Source: Gemmatimonadota bacterium
Lineage (GTDB): Bacteria; Gemmatimonadota; Gemmatimonadetes; Gemmatimonadales; GWC2-71-9
Length of the DNA: 60,357 nucleotides
Reading direction: 5' to 3'
Assembly (NCBI GenBank): GCA_003221035.1
Contig: QHUB01000022.1
Span: forward strand, 1-60,357
The notes under the pieces were generated by a model, which was not told the origin of the DNA, made no database searches, and worked only from the letters and a program-made list of their open reading frames with translations. The position numbers and the translations under genes were made by a program. Shown here one piece after another: positions 52,533 through 60,357 of the stretch (the stretch's first letter is position 1; each line of letters begins with the position of its first letter).

Positions 52533-53183
52533 TTACGGTGTGATGCCGACAGTCGCGGTCCCAGTCGCCCCGTGGTATGTCGCGGCAATCTTCGTAGAGC
52601 CTACGCCCACACCAGTCGCGAGTCCGGTGGCATCCACGGTGGCGATGCTCGGGTCGAGCGTGGCCCACGCGATGGTGCCCGTCGTCGGATTCCCATTCCA
52701 GTCGGTGATCGTCGCTGCGAACTGCACAGTTCCGCCCTTCGCCACGGTGGGCGAAGCGGGCGTCACGGTGATGGTGAAGCTTCCCAGCGTCACTACGATC
52801 GGCTGGTCACCCGTGAGCGGCGTCAAGGTAATAGCGACCGCCGTGTTCGCTCCGGCCTGAATCGTGAACGTCGCGGAGCCGCTGTGTGTCAGCGTCCCAC
52901 CGGCGTCGTAGGCTCGCAGAGTCACGGTCCGATCCGAGCCCGCGGGGATGGTGATCGTGCCGGCCGCGACCCCGCCCGAGATGGGGATATTGAAAATCAG
53001 CGGGGTTGGAATATCCGGGGCGGTGATTTCGGCGACCAAGGTCGCGACCGCCGAAGCGGAGACATCGGCGCGAACGGTCAGCCTCCCTTGCCCCCGACCC
53101 GGATCGACCGAGCCAGTGCAGGCCACAAGGAGCGAGACCGCTACGAGCCCGAAGTTTCGGAATCTCAACGGGGTCCAAATCAT
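52533..53183 (-). CDS. Ig-like lipoprotein, paralogue of the neighbour's N-terminus
   Basis: 216 residues. Lipobox SLLVAC (Cys22). The first domain (RADVSASAVATLVAEITAPD to LTPLTGDQPIVVTLGSF) is nearly identical to that of the protein at 50435-52522, also at DNA level. A BIG2-like domain follows (GTVQFAATITDWNGNPTTG, IATVDATGLATG). It has no beta-helix, so it is either a stand-alone partner or a copy that lost its helix. The ATG at 53183 has AGGAGG upstream; the open frame to 53300 adds no signal peptide. Confidence 0.75.
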   Translation of the reverse strand: MIWTPLRFRNFGLVAVSLLVACTGSVDPGRGQGRLTVRADVSASAVATLVAEITAPDIPTPLIFNIPISGGVAAGTITIPAGSDRTVTLRAYDAGGTLTHSGSATFTIQAGANTAVAITLTPLTGDQPIVVTLGSFTITVTPASPTVAKGGTVQFAATITDWNGNPTTGTIAWATLDPSIATVDATGLATGVGVGSTKIAATYHGATGTATVGITP

Positions 53184-53442
53184 GGAGAAAGCGCCTCCTG
53201 GCGCGACAAAGGTGAGATCGACAATCTCACGTTCTGTGCCCGCGAGGCCGTGCACGCCCCAAGCGCGCCTGACCGCCTGCCTGACAGCCATTCGACACAC
53301 ATTCGAGTCAGGTTGGTTTCAATTCATGAGGGGCCTAACTCACCATGTGGCTCCACAGGTACAGCTAACCAGCGGTGCCGTGCGATAAGTCACTTCCCCC
53401 CTAAAAGGATGTTTGCATACTAGCCTGCCGTTGATTGGCAGG
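53184..53442. promoter_or_regulatory. Divergent region upstream of the tandem riboswitch
   Basis: About 260 bases between the minus-strand lipoprotein and the first riboswitch aptamer, with no gene seen. Promoters for both directions should lie here. TTGCATACT (53413-53421) is a weak -10-like site for the riboswitch transcript. A hairpin, CCTGCC (53424-53429) with GGCAGG (53437-53442), directly precedes the aptamer. Confidence 0.4.
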
Positions 53443-53535
53443 CAGCACCGCTGCTCAGAGCAAAACCGCCGAAAGGCGGTGACGCAGAGCTAAGGGGACT
53501 TCGGCGACAAGGGTCGCCATGTCAGCCCGGCCGCC
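53443..53535 (+). promoter_or_regulatory. c-di-GMP-I (GEMM) riboswitch, first aptamer
   Basis: Matches the GEMM-I pattern: CAGAGCAAAACC, then a P2 stem ACCGCC/GGCGGT closed by a GAAA tetraloop (53465-53480), then GACGCAGAGCTAAGGGG, a P3 stem GGCGAC/GTCGCC (53503-53518), and the 3' strand ATGTCAGCCCGGCCGCC. The usual GGC/GCC pair is AGC/GCT here, a compensated change. Its last bases GGCCGCC are also the left arm of the terminator at 53529, so ligand binding should alter transcription read-through. Confidence 0.85.
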
Positions 53536-53579
53536 AGCGACTCGAGACGTCTTCGAGTTACTTGGCGGCCTTTCTATTT
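53529..53579 (+). terminator. Intrinsic terminator overlapping the first aptamer
   Basis: GGCCGCCA (53529-53536) pairs with TGGCGGCC (53563-53570). A second stem, CTCGA/TCGAG (53541-53557), stacks inside. TTTCTATTT follows at once. The left arm is the 3' strand of aptamer 1, the classic layout of a transcriptional riboswitch. Confidence 0.85.
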
Positions 53580-53606
53580 ACGGCAGGATCGCATCCCCCC
53601 AGGGGA

Positions 53607-53695
53607 GCGCGACAAAGGCAAACCCGGCGAAAGCCGGGGACGCAAAGCTACGAGGCTACCGCACGCCGTTCGCGTGCCATGCCAGTCGGGCCGCC
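53607..53695 (+). promoter_or_regulatory. c-di-GMP-I (GEMM) riboswitch, second aptamer
   Basis: A near-consensus GEMM-I aptamer: GCGCGACAAAGGCAAA, P2 stem CCCGGC-GAAA-GCCGGG (53623-53638), GGACGCAAAGCTACG, P3 stem GCACGC/GCGTGC (53661-53677), and CATGCCAGTCGGGCCGCC. It ends 24 bases before the ATG at 53720. A small CCTC/GAGG hairpin (53699-53711) covers part of the Shine-Dalgarno GAGGGG, so this copy probably controls translation. Confidence 0.9.
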
Positions 53696-53719
53696 GAACC
53701 TCTTCATGAGGGGTGTTTC

Positions 53720-55930
53720 ATGCGTTCTCGTACGACGTTGCCCTGCATACTGACGCTGCTCGCGGCGGTCGCGGCCTGCGACCTGCGAGCGCGGTCGGGC
53801 ATTGGCGCGGACGACACCGTGACACAGCTGGTTGTCTCTCCCGACAGCACGATGCTCGATCCTTCGCAAAGCTACCAGTTTCGCGTCTATGGCCGCACCG
53901 AAGTCGGCGACAGTGTGCCGGTGTCGGTCCGCTGGGCCGCTTCGGCGGGCATCATCACATCCGCCGGCTTGTACACGGCCGACACATCGGCGGCCGACGT
54001 GGTCGTGACAGCGACTCTTATCAACTCCACGGTCAGCGGGTCATCGAGGGTAAAGAAGCGCCGTGTGATCGCGATCTTCATCAGCCCCAAGAGCGTCACG
54101 GTGCCCGCGGGCGGTAGCCAGCAATTCGCCGTCTACGGCCGTCGCAACAGCGGTGACAGTGTGAATGTCTCCGTCACTTATGCGGCGACGGGCGGTACGG
54201 TCTCGGGAAGTGGCGCATATACGGCCGGGCAGAGCGCAGGGAGATACCGCGTCATTGCCGACCAGAGGGGAGGATCGCTGGCGGACACCTCCGCCGTTAC
54301 CATTACCACGATGCCACCACCGCCTCCGCCTCCGCCTCCTGTGCCGGTCGTCTCAGTGACCGTGAGCCCGGCATCGACCGGCCTCGTCGTCGGCCAGACC
54401 GCGCAGCTGTCGGTCACGACCAAAGACTCCGCCGGCAACGTGCTGATCGGGCGGACGATCACGTGGGGGAGCAGCAGCACGTCCGTTGCGACCGTGAGCG
54501 CTAGCGGCCTGGTCGCGGCAAAGGCGGCGGGTTCGGCAACGGTGACCGCGACGAGCGAAGGGAAGAGCGGGACGGCGGCGGTCACGGTGACCGTTGCCCC
54601 GGTAGCCTCGGTGACCGTGACTCCCGCCCCGGCGAGCGTGACCGCGGGGCAGACCGTGCAGCTGACGGCGACGCCGAAGGACGCCGGCGGCAACGCGCTG
54701 CCCGGGCGGGTCGTGACGTGGGCAACGAGTAACGCCGCGGTGGTCACCGTATCGACCGGCGGGCTCGTCAGCGGGCTCGTGGTGGGCACGGCGACGATCA
54801 CCGCGACGAGCGAGGGGCAGAGCGGCAGCTCCGCCGTCACGGTTACGGTGCCCGCAGCGGGCTGCGCTGCCGCGTGCCGCTACGTGGCAGTGACCGGCAA
54901 CGACGCGAACGCGGGGACGAAGACCGCGCCCTGGCGTACGATTCAGCATGCCGCCGACGTCATGAATCCCGGCGACACCGTCATCGTGAATGATGGCGTC
55001 TACACCGGCGGTGCCAACGTTGTGACCATCACGCGCAGCGGCACCGCGACCGCGTGGTTCGTGTTCCGTGCCGCCAATCGCTGGGGCGCGATCATCGACG
55101 GGCAAAACAACAGCTCGACCACCGGGTTCGAGATCAACGGGAACTACATCCGCGTGGAGGGCTTCGAGGTGCGCAACACCAGCCGCTACGCAATGGAGAC
55201 CTACGGCGGCCGGGAAGATATCGCCGGGAACCACGACGTCACCCTGGTCCAGAATCATCTTCACGACGTCGGGCACATCTGCACCGGCTCCACCGGCGGC
55301 ATCGTCGGCGTGTCCGCCTACTCGGACAACCTGGTCATCGAGCGAAACGTGATCCACGATATCGGCCGGCTCGGGCCGGGCGAGCAGGGCTGCGTCGAGC
55401 CGAACGCCAACTGGCAGAATCACGATCACGGCATCTACAACGGCGTGGGTAACAACGTCGTGATTCGCAACAACGTCTTCTACAACTTCACCCATGGCTG
55501 GGCGATCCAGCGCTACAATGGCGCGGGCTCCGTCACCACCGGGCTGACGATCGTGAACAATACGTTCGGCTTCCCGAACCCGTGGCGCGACGCCCAGATC
55601 ATCATCGCGACCCCGACCAACAACGTGGTGATCGCGAATAATTTGTTCTACCAACCCACGACGGCCGGGGTGTGGTTCGACGGATCCAACGGCGGAACGC
55701 TGGTGGGCAACGTGTCCACGAATTCGATCCAGACCGGCGGCTCAGGCCTGACGATGAGCGGCAACATGACGAACACCGATCCGCTCTTCATGAACGCGAC
55801 GGGGTTCGACTTCCACTTGACCGCCGGCAGTCCGGCGCGCGGGTTGGGGGCGGCGGCATGGTGCCCGTCCGTCGACTTCGACGGCGTGGCGCGGTCGGGG
55901 GCCTGCAGCGCGGGAGCGTACCAGAACTAA
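53720..55930 (+). CDS. Riboswitch-controlled Ig-domain and beta-helix surface lipoprotein
   Basis: 736 residues. Lipobox AVAAC (Cys20). Two Ig-like domains (about 35-205) are followed by a run of nine prolines, two BIG2 domains (about 215-375) and a right-handed beta-helix (about 380-736) that begins RYVAVTGNDANAGTKTAPW. The helix is closely related to the next protein (56037-57218). The ATG at 53720 has GAGGGG 6 bases upstream; the frame is open back to 53519 but that part is the riboswitch. Expression should follow c-di-GMP. The likely place is the cell surface, with polymer binding or cleavage as the role. Confidence 0.85.
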   Translation: MRSRTTLPCILTLLAAVAACDLRARSGIGADDTVTQLVVSPDSTMLDPSQSYQFRVYGRTEVGDSVPVSVRWAASAGIITSAGLYTADTSAADVVVTATLINSTVSGSSRVKKRRVIAIFISPKSVTVPAGGSQQFAVYGRRNSGDSVNVSVTYAATGGTVSGSGAYTAGQSAGRYRVIADQRGGSLADTSAVTITTMPPPPPPPPPVPVVSVTVSPASTGLVVGQTAQLSVTTKDSAGNVLIGRTITWGSSSTSVATVSASGLVAAKAAGSATVTATSEGKSGTAAVTVTVAPVASVTVTPAPASVTAGQTVQLTATPKDAGGNALPGRVVTWATSNAAVVTVSTGGLVSGLVVGTATITATSEGQSGSSAVTVTVPAAGCAAACRYVAVTGNDANAGTKTAPWRTIQHAADVMNPGDTVIVNDGVYTGGANVVTITRSGTATAWFVFRAANRWGAIIDGQNNSSTTGFEINGNYIRVEGFEVRNTSRYAMETYGGREDIAGNHDVTLVQNHLHDVGHICTGSTGGIVGVSAYSDNLVIERNVIHDIGRLGPGEQGCVEPNANWQNHDHGIYNGVGNNVVIRNNVFYNFTHGWAIQRYNGAGSVTTGLTIVNNTFGFPNPWRDAQIIIATPTNNVVIANNLFYQPTTAGVWFDGSNGGTLVGNVSTNSIQTGGSGLTMSGNMTNTDPLFMNATGFDFHLTAGSPARGLGAAAWCPSVDFDGVARSGACSAGAYQN

Positions 55931-55947
55931 CGGATTGCACGACTCCG

Positions 55948-55982
55948 CCATCCCGGTCAGGCGCCATGCCCGGCCGGGATGG
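55948..55982 (+). terminator. Hairpin after the riboswitch-controlled gene
   Basis: CCATCCCGG (55948-55956) and CCGGGATGG (55974-55982) form a 9-bp stem with a 17-base loop, just after the stop at 55930. No long T-run follows (TGGCGTCTTCG), so termination may be partial and the next gene may be co-transcribed. Confidence 0.45.
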
Positions 55983-56004
55983 TGGCGTCTTCGTCCCATT
56001 GACA

Positions 56005-56020
56005 GTTCGCTGTTGCGAAC
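56005..56020 (+). promoter_or_regulatory. TTGACA with adjacent perfect dyad
   Basis: TTGACA (55999-56004) is followed directly by GTTCGC-TGTT-GCGAAC, a perfect 6-bp dyad (56005-56020). This could be a -35 box with an operator in the spacer. The matching -10 is poor, so it is tentative. Confidence 0.35.
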
Positions 56021-56036
56021 GTCACTTCTCGCCCCC

Positions 56037-57218
56037 ATGCGGTCCACCAGGTTCTTCACGGCGCTCCTCGTGAGCACCCCGCTCGTGACTTGTGGATGTG
56101 AGGTGAGCGCCGGTGGCTTCGGGCCGCCGCTGCTCCCGACGCCGCCACCGGCGGGGTGCGGGAATACCGGATCCGGCGTGTGCTATCACGTGGCCACCAC
56201 CGGGAACGACTCGGACCCGGGGACCGCCGCCCAACCGTTCCGCACCATCCAGCATGCAGCTGACATCGTGAACCCCGGTGACGGGGTGCTGGTCGAGAAT
56301 GGCACGTACACCGGCGGCTCAACCGTCGTCTACATCAACCGCAGCGGGACCGCCGCGAACCGGATCGTGTTCCGTGCCCAGAACCGCTGGCAGGCGGTCA
56401 TCGACGGCCAGAACAACAGCTCGACCATCGGCATCGCGATTCCGGGCGGGTTCGTCTGGGTCGAGGGGTTCGAGGTCCGGAACACGGGCCGCTACGGGAT
56501 CGACACGGATGTCGGGCACGACCAGGTGGTCATCGGCAACAACGTGCACGACATCGGCCGCGCCTGCACCAGCGGCACCGGCGGGATCGTCGGCATCGAT
56601 GCCTATGCGTCGGGTCTGGTGATCGCGGGCAACTGGATCCACGACGTGGGGCGTTTCTCGCCGGGTGAGAACGGGTGTGTCCAACCCAACAACAACTGGC
56701 AGAATCACGACCACGGGATCTATAACGGCATCGGGACGAGCGTGATGATCGTGAACAACGTGTTCTACAACCTCACGCATGGTTGGGCGATCCAGCGCTA
56801 CGACGGCGGCGGGGCGGTGGTGGAGGGTTTATTCATCCTGAACAACACCTTCATCGGCGCCAACCCGAACCGCGACGGGCAAATCATCATCGCGACTCCG
56901 ACCTCGAACCTGGTGATCGCGAACAACATTTTCTACCAGCCCGCGAACGCGGGAGTGCTTTTCGAGAACGCCGGAAGTGGCGGAACGCTCGCCGGCAACG
57001 TCGCGACGGGGGAGCTCCAGACGGGCGGCTCGGGCCTCGTGCTAAGCGGCAATCTTTCGAATACCGATCCGCTGTTTGTGAACGCGGGAGGCTTCGACTT
57101 CCATCTCACCGCCTCGAGTGTCGCGCGGAACGCAGGCATCGCGCGGTGGTGCCCGCCCACGGACTACGACGGCGTGGCGCGATCTGCGTCCGGGTGCAGT
57201 GCCGGCGCGTTCCACTGA
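56037..57218 (+). CDS. Right-handed beta-helix surface protein
   Basis: 393 residues. The signal sequence has two possible lipid Cys (LVTCGC). After a Pro-rich spacer comes one beta-helix domain (about 50-393), starting CYHVATTGNDSDPGTAAQP, with FRTIQHAADIVNPGDGVLVENG, IDGQNNSSTIG, QNHDHGIYNGIGTSV and NNIFYQPANAGVLF. It is a tandem paralogue of the helix at 53720-55930 but lacks the Ig domains and the riboswitch. The ATG has no clear Shine-Dalgarno. Related proteins bind or cleave pectin- or alginate-like polymers; no catalytic residues can be assigned safely. Confidence 0.8.
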   Translation: MRSTRFFTALLVSTPLVTCGCEVSAGGFGPPLLPTPPPAGCGNTGSGVCYHVATTGNDSDPGTAAQPFRTIQHAADIVNPGDGVLVENGTYTGGSTVVYINRSGTAANRIVFRAQNRWQAVIDGQNNSSTIGIAIPGGFVWVEGFEVRNTGRYGIDTDVGHDQVVIGNNVHDIGRACTSGTGGIVGIDAYASGLVIAGNWIHDVGRFSPGENGCVQPNNNWQNHDHGIYNGIGTSVMIVNNVFYNLTHGWAIQRYDGGGAVVEGLFILNNTFIGANPNRDGQIIIATPTSNLVIANNIFYQPANAGVLFENAGSGGTLAGNVATGELQTGGSGLVLSGNLSNTDPLFVNAGGFDFHLTASSVARNAGIARWCPPTDYDGVARSASGCSAGAFH

Positions 57219-57228
57219 GGCGGAGTCC

Positions 57229-59220
57229 TCACCGCAGGTCGAACGCGCGCATCCACATCTCCAGGGCGAGGATGCGGAACAGACCGAGGTAGGCCTCCTC
57301 CGAAGCTCCTGTGGCCTCGGGCGAGGCATACCAGCGGCGCAACGCCGCGACGTCCACGAACCGCTCGCAGCGCATTGAATCCCCGATCAACGCCGTCACC
57401 TGCGGCCGGAGGTCGTGTGCCAGCCAGCGGCGATCGGGCGCCGCGAAGCCGAGCTTGCTGGTGCGCTCCCGAACGGCGTCGGGGAGCACGCCCCGCATCA
57501 CTTCGCGGATCGCGAATTTGCTCCAGCCGTTGTGCACCTTCAGGTGGTCGGGCAGCGAAATCCCGTAATCGACGAGCTCGTGATCGAGGAGCGGCACACG
57601 CGCTTCGAGCGAGAACGCCATGGACGAGCGATCTTCCATGCGCAGCAGCAACGGCAGCGTATCCGTCATGATGTCGTCCACCTGGATGCGCTGCATCACG
57701 CTCATCTCTGTGTGGCCTGACCCGCCGGCTCTGGCGTACCGCCACCACCGCGTTGCGGGCGTGCTCTCGCCGCCCAGCGCGCGGTCCCAGTCCGTTCGAA
57801 GCACGCCCTCGAGCAGCGAATCAACGCCGAGCAGGCGACGCAGGCGCGTCGGCAGGTAGCGATACCCGCGGCGCAGGTTGAGCACGTAATTGAGGTCGCC
57901 CTGACCCATCATCGCTCCGGCCTCGAGCGCGAAGCGGACCAGGCGTCCGGAGCGCAGCAACGAGGCGAGAGAGGCATAGCGAAACTTCGCGTAGCCGCCG
58001 AAGACTTCGTCGCCCCCCTGACCATCCAACAAGACTTTGACGCCGGCGTCGCGCGCGGCCCGCATGACGGACCACTGCGCGTAGTAGCTGATTGAGGCGA
58101 ACGGCATGTCCTGGTGCCAGGCCATCAGCGGGAACGTTTCCCAGAAGTCCTCCGCCGAGGGGAACACGAGGTGGGATTCGGCGCCGGCCGAGCGCGCCAC
58201 AGCGTCGGCGTACGTCCGCTCGTCGAGCTCCGGGTACTTCCAGCACGATGTGAAAGTGAGAAAGCGGTCCCCGAGCGCCGTGGCCTGATCGGGCTGCTCG
58301 CGCCAGAGTTTGCCGATCAGCGAGACAACCGTCGAGGAGTCGATCCCGCCGCTGAGGCAACTGCCCGCGCGAACGTCGCTCATGAGGTGGGATTGCATGG
58401 TGCTCGTCAGAAGCGTCCGCAGCCCGTCGAGCCGTACGCTGTCGCGGATGCCGTTGGCATGCTCCGGCAGGAGCTGCCAGTACTGCCGGACGTCGACCCG
58501 GCCGGTCGAGGCGTGCACCGTGAGGCAGTACCCTGGGGGCAGCGCTTTCACCTCTCGGAGCAGCGTCCGTTCGCCGTAGTCGCAGTTCGCATGGATGAGG
58601 AAGCCGACCACGGCGTCGTCGTCGGTGGCAGTGTCGAGGCCGGGGCACACGAGCAGGGACTTCATCTCCGACGCGAACGCGAACGTCCCTGCCGGCGTCG
58701 CGTAGTAGAACGGCTTGATGCCCAGGCGATCGCGCGCGGCAAACAGGCAGCGGCGGGCGCCGTCCCAGATGGCGAAGGCATACATCCCCTGGAGCCGCTC
58801 GAGGCAGTCCTCGCCCCATTCCCGGTACGCCTGCAGCAGCACCTCGGTGTCGGTGCGCGTCCCGAACGTGTAGCCGCGTCCCTCCAGCTCGGTGCGCAGC
58901 TCGCGGTGATTGTAGATCTCGCCGTTGAACACGATCCAGCATTTCCCGTCGCCGGTCGGCATTGGCTGGAGACCGCGGTCGGAGAGATCGAGGATCGCGA
59001 GGCGGCGGTGGCCGAGCGCCAGGCGGACCGGGGCGCGGCCGCCTTCCCACTGCCGGGTATGCTGCACCAACTTGTGTGTGAACCCGCCCTCGCCCTCCCA
59101 GCCGAGCAGGAAGCCTTCGCCGTCCGGCCCGCGGTGGGCCTGCCGGTCAGTCATGCGCTGCAGGACTGCGGGGTCGATCGGAGCCCCCTGCAGACTCACG
59201 AGGCCGGTTATCCCACACAT
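57229..59220 (-). CDS. asnB: Asparagine synthetase (glutamine-hydrolysing), second copy
   Basis: 663 residues. MCGITGLVSLQG gives the glutaminase Cys2, with RLAILDLSDRG and FNGEIYNHREL. The synthetase half has CLSGGIDSSTVV (about residue 290) and DGQGGDEVFGGYAKF. It is a different subtype from the enzyme at 8698-10620, not a recent copy. Such genes often sit with FemAB-like and glycosyltransferase genes in exopolysaccharide loci, and here the FemAB-like gene lies 30 bases upstream. GGAAGGG precedes the start. It ends 10 bases from the convergent beta-helix gene. Confidence 0.87.
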   Translation of the reverse strand: MCGITGLVSLQGAPIDPAVLQRMTDRQAHRGPDGEGFLLGWEGEGGFTHKLVQHTRQWEGGRAPVRLALGHRRLAILDLSDRGLQPMPTGDGKCWIVFNGEIYNHRELRTELEGRGYTFGTRTDTEVLLQAYREWGEDCLERLQGMYAFAIWDGARRCLFAARDRLGIKPFYYATPAGTFAFASEMKSLLVCPGLDTATDDDAVVGFLIHANCDYGERTLLREVKALPPGYCLTVHASTGRVDVRQYWQLLPEHANGIRDSVRLDGLRTLLTSTMQSHLMSDVRAGSCLSGGIDSSTVVSLIGKLWREQPDQATALGDRFLTFTSCWKYPELDERTYADAVARSAGAESHLVFPSAEDFWETFPLMAWHQDMPFASISYYAQWSVMRAARDAGVKVLLDGQGGDEVFGGYAKFRYASLASLLRSGRLVRFALEAGAMMGQGDLNYVLNLRRGYRYLPTRLRRLLGVDSLLEGVLRTDWDRALGGESTPATRWWRYARAGGSGHTEMSVMQRIQVDDIMTDTLPLLLRMEDRSSMAFSLEARVPLLDHELVDYGISLPDHLKVHNGWSKFAIREVMRGVLPDAVRERTSKLGFAAPDRRWLAHDLRPQVTALIGDSMRCERFVDVAALRRWYASPEATGASEEAYLGLFRILALEMWMRAFDLR

Positions 59221-59250
59221 GCTAGTTTGCCCTTCCGTTGCGTTGGGTGA

Positions 59251-60339
59251 TCATGCCGGGCTGTCCGCGCGCTCGGCTTCGTCGGCGAGGCGGCCCCAGC
59301 GGAACATGCGAATGCGCGCGATGCGCCCGCGCACGGATTGCTGCCAGCGGTAGCCGCGCTCCGCGAAGTCGCGCGCGCGAGCGAGCCAGCGGTAGCGGCT
59401 GCGGACCCAGCGGTATTTCGTGACGTCGAGCTCGGCCCCGAACTTGGCCTTGAAGTCCCCGAGCCCCATGAAGTCGAAGGTCTCGCAACCCGCGGCCATC
59501 GCTCGTGTCATCACTGTCCACGTAAGCAGCTCGGTCGGACGGAACCAGCGATGCGCCGTTCGGTGGGCCCATGACCACAGCAGCAGCTCGCGGCCGTCGA
59601 CTGTGAACAATCCCGTGGCGATGTTCACGTTCTCCGGCGTATAGATGGAAACCGCCAGCAGTTTGCCGGCCGCGCGCATGTGGCGGAAGAATTCGCGCGC
59701 GCGCGTCGAACCAAACGACACCGTGTTCCCCCCGCGCACGAACACTTCCTCGAGCTGCGCGTAGTGCTCGGCTGCGAAGGCCTCGTCGTCCTCGAACCGA
59801 GCCACGAGGCCGAGCTTCGCGGCGCGACGAATGTTGCGCCGCGCGCTCTCTTTGAGCGTCTTCATCATCCGCGCTTCGTCACCGGGGTAGAGTCGGGCGC
59901 GGTAAGTGGGCACCGCTTCACCGCGAAACCCGAGGACGTGCATCGCCGCGGCGTCGAGATCGCCGCTCAGCAGTTCGACATGATGAACGCGATGGCGGCG
60001 CTCGAGGTACGGCACCAGGACGCCGATCAGGTCGGCGCTCGACACCCGCGCGGGATCGAAGACCGGTCCCATGGCGGGGGTCTGCCAGCCGGGCAAGGGC
60101 GAGCCGTACAGCCGGAGCAGGCCGAGCCGAACGAGCAAGCCGGGAATTGCCGCGACGATTTCCCCGGCCTGCTCGAACACCAGATAAAGCGGCGTGCCGC
60201 AGCCGCACGCTTCCAGCCACTCGATCCACGCTCGCTTGTGGACGATGCGGCAGTTGGGGAAGCGAGCGACCAGCTGGTCCCATTCGCCCCGCTCGGCCGG
60301 CGTCGCCGCGCGGACGGTCACCATGTCGGCTTGCGGCAT
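59251..60339 (-). CDS. FemAB-like acyltransferase
   Basis: 362 residues with two GNAT-like halves. RFPNCRIVHKRAWIEWLEACG opens the protein; SARRNIRRAAKLGLVARFEDDEAF and FIT-like WSWAHRTAHRWFRPTELLTW follow, then DFMGLGDFKAKFGAE. It aligns with the first half of the FemAB/ATP-grasp fusion at 20795-23065 and lacks the ligase. Members of this group transfer acyl or aminoacyl groups, often in exopolysaccharide or exosortase systems. The ATG at 60339 has GAGG 4 bases upstream; ATG at 60324 is the alternative. Confidence 0.78.
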   Translation of the reverse strand: MPQADMVTVRAATPAERGEWDQLVARFPNCRIVHKRAWIEWLEACGCGTPLYLVFEQAGEIVAAIPGLLVRLGLLRLYGSPLPGWQTPAMGPVFDPARVSSADLIGVLVPYLERRHRVHHVELLSGDLDAAAMHVLGFRGEAVPTYRARLYPGDEARMMKTLKESARRNIRRAAKLGLVARFEDDEAFAAEHYAQLEEVFVRGGNTVSFGSTRAREFFRHMRAAGKLLAVSIYTPENVNIATGLFTVDGRELLLWSWAHRTAHRWFRPTELLTWTVMTRAMAAGCETFDFMGLGDFKAKFGAELDVTKYRWVRSRYRWLARARDFAERGYRWQQSVRGRIARIRMFRWGRLADEAERADSPA

Positions 60340-60357
60340 GACGCCTCGACCACGTTA

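Noticed and set aside
53519-53719. 67-codon extension of the beta-helix gene upstream of 53720
   Set aside because: It runs through aptamer 2 and the terminator of aptamer 1, has no signal peptide, and the ATG at 53720 has a good Shine-Dalgarno and lipobox.
1-60357. tRNA, rRNA, prophage, insertion sequence or attachment site
   Set aside because: No cloverleaf, transposase, integrase or terminal repeats were recognised; a tRNA or Rfam scan was not possible here.

Overview
The window is high-GC (roughly two-thirds G+C by eye) chromosomal DNA from a Gram-negative-type bacterium. It carries outer-membrane polysaccharide export, many lipobox proteins, the housekeeping run yraN-recA-recX-methyltransferase-alaS, and a geranylgeranylglyceryl-phosphate-synthase-like gene. 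Gemmatimonadota is my tentative guess; no search was run. No tRNA, rRNA, CRISPR array, insertion sequence or phage gene was seen.

Layout. 1-667: 3' end of a beta-helix protein. 669-16994 (minus): one compact run of 14 genes, almost all overlapping start-to-stop. It reads small lipoprotein, two secreted metallophosphoesterases (MPE), a nucleotidyltransferase-kinase fusion, a kinase, a Wzx-type flippase, an asparagine synthetase, a second kinase, an O-antigen ligase/polymerase, a GT4-nucleotidyltransferase fusion, a CapK-like adenylate-forming enzyme, a GT2, a polysaccharide deacetylase and a truncated glycosyltransferase. 17340-19163 (plus): a lower-GC beta-helix lipoprotein that looks acquired. 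19342-28713 (minus): amino-sugar synthesis and chain initiation (4,6-dehydratase, aminotransferase, formyltransferase-like, PIG-L deacetylase, phosphoglycosyltransferase), a FemAB/ATP-grasp fusion, a 27-residue micro-lipoprotein and a degenerate MPE. 28952-35979 (plus): Wzc-like co-polymerase/tyrosine kinase, Wza-like export protein, treZ and a glycogen-debranching enzyme. 36037-45815 (plus): housekeeping genes. 45834-57218: a second set of secreted proteins, namely a 1463-residue three-MPE protein, Ig-domain lipoproteins and beta-helix proteins. One of these lies behind two tandem c-di-GMP-I riboswitches. 57229-60339 (minus): a second asparagine synthetase and a second FemAB-like protein.

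How it fits together. The cytoplasmic genes can make a 4-amino-4,6-dideoxy-HexNAc-type sugar, load it on undecaprenyl phosphate, extend, flip, polymerise and export it. The surface genes (MPE, beta-helix, Ig-like and PKD domains) form a recurring partner set that flanks the polysaccharide genes on both sides. Of six purple-acid-phosphatase-like MPE domains, two keep every catalytic motif and four have lost several, yet all six keep four cysteines. That pattern suggests enzymes plus binding-only relatives acting on the polymer. The tandem riboswitch, with an intrinsic terminator after the first aptamer and the ribosome-binding site after the second, links at least one surface protein to c-di-GMP and so plausibly to biofilm formation.
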